Assembly (NCBI RefSeq): GCF_014290175.1
Contig: NZ_JACOOR010000015.1
Span: 1-6,514 of the forward strand
Origin: Anaerosacchariphilus hominis
GTDB lineage: Bacteria; Bacillota; Clostridia; Lachnospirales; Lachnospiraceae
DNA: 6,514 bases
Direction of reading: 5' to 3'
A program made the position numbers and the translations under genes. How positions within the stretch are numbered: position 1 is the first letter of the stretch; every line of letters starts with the position of its first letter. Positions 5,823 through 6,514 of the stretch are shown in pieces. Under the pieces are notes generated by a model that saw only the letters and a list, made by a program, of their open reading frames with translations, ran no database searches and was not told the DNA's origin.

Positions 5823-5916
5823 ATGCAATATATCTAATGATCTGCCGGACGACGGCAAAAGAAAAAAAGCCGTCGTAAAGCAGACACATTTTCACGCGCC
5901 TATGAAGCGGCGGCTT
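5797..5916 (+). pseudogene. Possible 3' remnant of a backbone gene cut off by the cargo
   Basis: A frame with no start codon stays open from 5797 to a TGA ending at 5916. From about 5836 it reads as a basic tail (NDLPDDGKRKKAVVKQ, then THFHAPMKRRL and stop), unlike the hydrophobic transporter genes. Its stop lies next to a terminator-like hairpin (5904-5938), the normal layout for a gene end. No SD or ATG serves the frame. It may be the C-terminal end of a conjugative-element gene whose front was lost when the resistance module inserted, or simply a chance open frame of 39 codons. I do not recognise the family. Confidence 0.25.
5849..5876 (+). promoter_or_regulatory. Hairpin downstream of the transporter operon, no U-tract
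   Basis: ACGACGGC (5849-5856) pairs perfectly with GCCGTCGT (5869-5876) around a 12-nt A-rich loop. The following bases are AAAGCAG rather than T, so it is not a canonical intrinsic terminator. It could protect the 3' end of the operon mRNA or belong to the hairpin cluster that continues to 6014. Confidence 0.4.
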
Positions 5917-5942
5917 TGATTTTCAGAGCCGCCGTTTCTTTT
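5904..5942 (+). terminator. Terminator-like hairpin after the transporter operon
   Basis: GAAGCGGCGGCT (5904-5915) pairs with AGCCGCCGTTTC (5927-5938) as a 12-bp stem with one G-U pair, an 11-nt loop and a downstream TTTTC tail. The T-tract is short and interrupted, so termination may be partial. It is the best candidate end for the transporter transcript. Confidence 0.55.
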
Positions 5943-5983
5943 CGTCTATCCTAAACCAACGACGACCTAACACCGTGTAAATC

Positions 5984-6014
5984 CACGGCGGCATATAGGA
6001 GGATTGCCGCCGTG
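5984..6014 (+). promoter_or_regulatory. Hairpin presenting the leader-ORF SD in its loop
   Basis: CACGGCGGC (5984-5992) pairs perfectly with GCCGCCGTG (6006-6014). The 13-nt loop (5993-6005) contains AGGAGG (5997-6002), and the GTG start codon (6012-6014) of the leader ORF is the end of the right arm. The fold would therefore hold the start codon in a stem. Arm 5985-5992 can pair equally well with 5928-5935 of the preceding hairpin, giving an alternative fold that frees the start. Confidence 0.55.
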
Positions 6015-6119
6015 TCTATTCTTGTCTTTTTTCACAGTACCCATGACCTGCACCAGCTAAAAAAAGCCTGTTTCCAGCAGCGGAGCAATGCGGCCAGCAG
6101 TATGTACTATACCATGTAA
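6012..6119 (+). CDS. Short leader-type ORF (35 residues) ahead of an attenuator
   Basis: A GTG start 9 nt after a perfect AGGAGG opens a 35-codon frame reading (M)SILVFFHSTHDLHQL, then KKACFQQRSNAASSMYYTM and TAA. The frame has no signal peptide pattern or known domain. It ends 25 nt before an intrinsic terminator (6145-6180) that precedes the sigma-like gene, the classic layout of a leader peptide controlling transcription read-through. The same frame stays open after the TAA for another 51 codons (to a TGA at 6273-6275), including NSKIYSITLVWLYAVRALF. From memory, not a search, this resembles the leader regions of tet(M)/tet(O)/tet(W)-type resistance genes on related elements. It may be a functional leader or a decayed longer ORF. 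Confidence 0.5.
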   Translation: MSILVFFHSTHDLHQLKKACFQQRSNAASSMYYTM

Positions 6120-6144
6120 CCAAACAGCAAAATATATTCCATTA

Positions 6145-6180
6145 CGCTCGTATGGCTTTATGCCGTCCGGGCGCTTTTTT
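6145..6180 (+). terminator. Intrinsic terminator/attenuator upstream of the sigma-like gene
   Basis: CGCTCG (6145-6150) pairs with CGGGCG (6168-6173) including one U-G pair. After a single T/C mismatch, ATGGC (6152-6156) pairs with GCCGT (6162-6166) around a 5-nt loop. Six T (6175-6180) follow. With the leader ORF just upstream and the sigma-like gene 111 nt downstream, it is best read as an attenuator. Confidence 0.7.
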
Positions 6181-6200
6181 GTCCCTGTGGAGCCGGAACA

Positions 6201-6229
6201 TCGGGCCAGCATGGCCCGAACCCTGGCCC
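6201..6229 (+). promoter_or_regulatory. Two mutually exclusive GC-rich hairpins in the sigma-like gene's leader
   Basis: TCGGGCC (6201-6207) pairs with GGCCCGA (6213-6219) around AGCAT. Alternatively GGGCCAG (6203-6209) pairs with CTGGCCC (6223-6229). The two folds share bases and cannot coexist. No T-tract follows either, so they are not terminators; they may be leader structure or a pause site. Confidence 0.4.
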
Positions 6230-6250
6230 CAGTGCCGTTCTCCGCCGCCC

Positions 6251-6278
6251 CATTCAGATTTACCAAAAAATCTGAATG
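6251..6278 (+). promoter_or_regulatory. Perfect 11-bp hairpin touching the SD of the sigma-like gene
   Basis: CATTCAGATTT (6251-6261) pairs with AAATCTGAATG (6268-6278) around a 6-nt loop ACCAAA. The last paired base is the first G of the SD GGAGG (6278-6282). The fold also buries an in-frame ATG at 6276, which has no SD of its own. It could tune translation of the gene at 6291. Confidence 0.6.
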
Positions 6279-6290
6279 GAGGAAAGGCAG

Positions 6291-6514
6291 ATGGAAGTTA
6301 CCATCAATTATAACGGACAAGCCGTGGCCGTGGAGGTTACGCTGGAAGTCTATGAATTTCTTGACCGGGCCGATCACAAAACGGAGAACCTGTTTCATGA
6401 ACAGCGGCGGCATTGGGATGGCCGGGAGTTTGACGAGTACATCATTACCACCGAGGGTGTAGGGGTCTACGGCGAAACGCCGGAGGAATACCTTTGCCGC
6501 ATGGAAACGCTGCA
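6291..6514 (+). CDS. Putative RNA polymerase sigma-70-like protein of a Tn1549-type element, N-terminal part (runs off the right edge)
   Basis: The ATG at 6291 has GGAGG (6278-6282) 8 nt upstream; an in-frame ATG at 6276 lies in a hairpin without SD and is less likely. The visible 74 residues begin MEVTINYNGQAVAVEV, continue with EVYEFLDRADHKTENLFHEQ and RRHWDGREFDEY, and then reach TPEEYLCRMETL. I recognise this N-terminus from small proteins annotated as sigma-70-family factors (helix-turn-helix region 4 type) that sit upstream of excisionase and integrase genes in Tn1549/Tn916-like elements. The DNA-binding half that would prove it lies outside the window. Its base composition is visibly more GC-rich than the transporter genes, consistent with a different history from the cargo. 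Expression is probably controlled by the leader ORF and terminator at 6012-6180. Confidence 0.65.
   Translation, partial: MEVTINYNGQAVAVEVTLEVYEFLDRADHKTENLFHEQRRHWDGREFDEYIITTEGVGVYGETPEEYLCRMETL

Noticed and set aside
5849..5876. Intrinsic terminator right after permease 3
   Set aside because: The 8-bp stem is real but no T-tract follows on the plus strand, so I list it only as a hairpin.
6057..6413. 118-codon minus-strand ORF
   Set aside because: It is antisense to the leader, the terminator and the sigma-like gene; it has no recognisable domain and lies in a better-explained region.
6088..6462. 124-codon plus-strand ORF starting MRPAVCTIPC
   Set aside because: It overlaps the leader ORF, the attenuator and the sigma-like gene in another frame, has no SD at its ATG, and reads as Arg/Pro/Trp-rich sequence typical of a GC-rich shadow frame.
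1..6514. CRISPR array, tRNA, rRNA, insertion sequence or transposase
   Set aside because: I saw no regularly spaced repeats, cloverleaf, rRNA-like segment, or transposase with terminal inverted repeats on either strand.

Overview
The window looks like a low-to-mid GC Firmicute (Clostridia type). Genes are tightly packed with strong AGGAGG-like Shine-Dalgarno (SD) sites, and the families present are those of Gram-positive peptide-resistance loci. The right end reads as the backbone of a Tn1549/Tn916-like integrative and conjugative element. I recognise that backbone from memory of its putative sigma-factor-like gene, not from a search.

Layout. (1) 1-161, minus: the 5' part of an XRE-type regulator running off the left edge. 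(2) 162-305: a divergent promoter region with one clear sigma-A-type promoter to the right and two sets of direct repeats. (3) 306-2114, plus: a 62-residue helix-turn-helix protein, an OmpR-type response regulator and a one-membrane-segment histidine kinase. The genes overlap or abut, and the unit closes with an intrinsic terminator whose stem contains the kinase stop codon. (4) 2133-2206: a new promoter with a 9-bp direct repeat at 11-bp spacing in place of a -35 box, the arrangement expected for an activated OmpR-family target. (5) 2207-5822, plus: a permease, a DUF3887-like lipoprotein, an ABC ATPase with Glu at the Q-loop position, and two more permeases. (6) 5823-6290: a GC-rich regulatory stretch with stacked hairpins, a possible 3' remnant of a lost gene, a 35-codon leader ORF and an intrinsic terminator. 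(7) 6291 to the edge: the start of the putative sigma-like gene.

Proposed working (inference). The kinase senses an antimicrobial peptide or envelope stress near the membrane and phosphorylates the regulator. The regulator binds 2149-2168 and switches on the lipoprotein/ABC operon, which protects the cell in the manner of LanFEG plus LanI lantibiotic immunity or the CprABC-CprK-CprR system of Clostridioides difficile. No lantibiotic precursor or modification enzyme lies in the window, so this looks like an orphan resistance module carried as cargo on a mobile element. The right-hand leader and terminator look like an attenuator controlling the backbone gene independently of the cargo.
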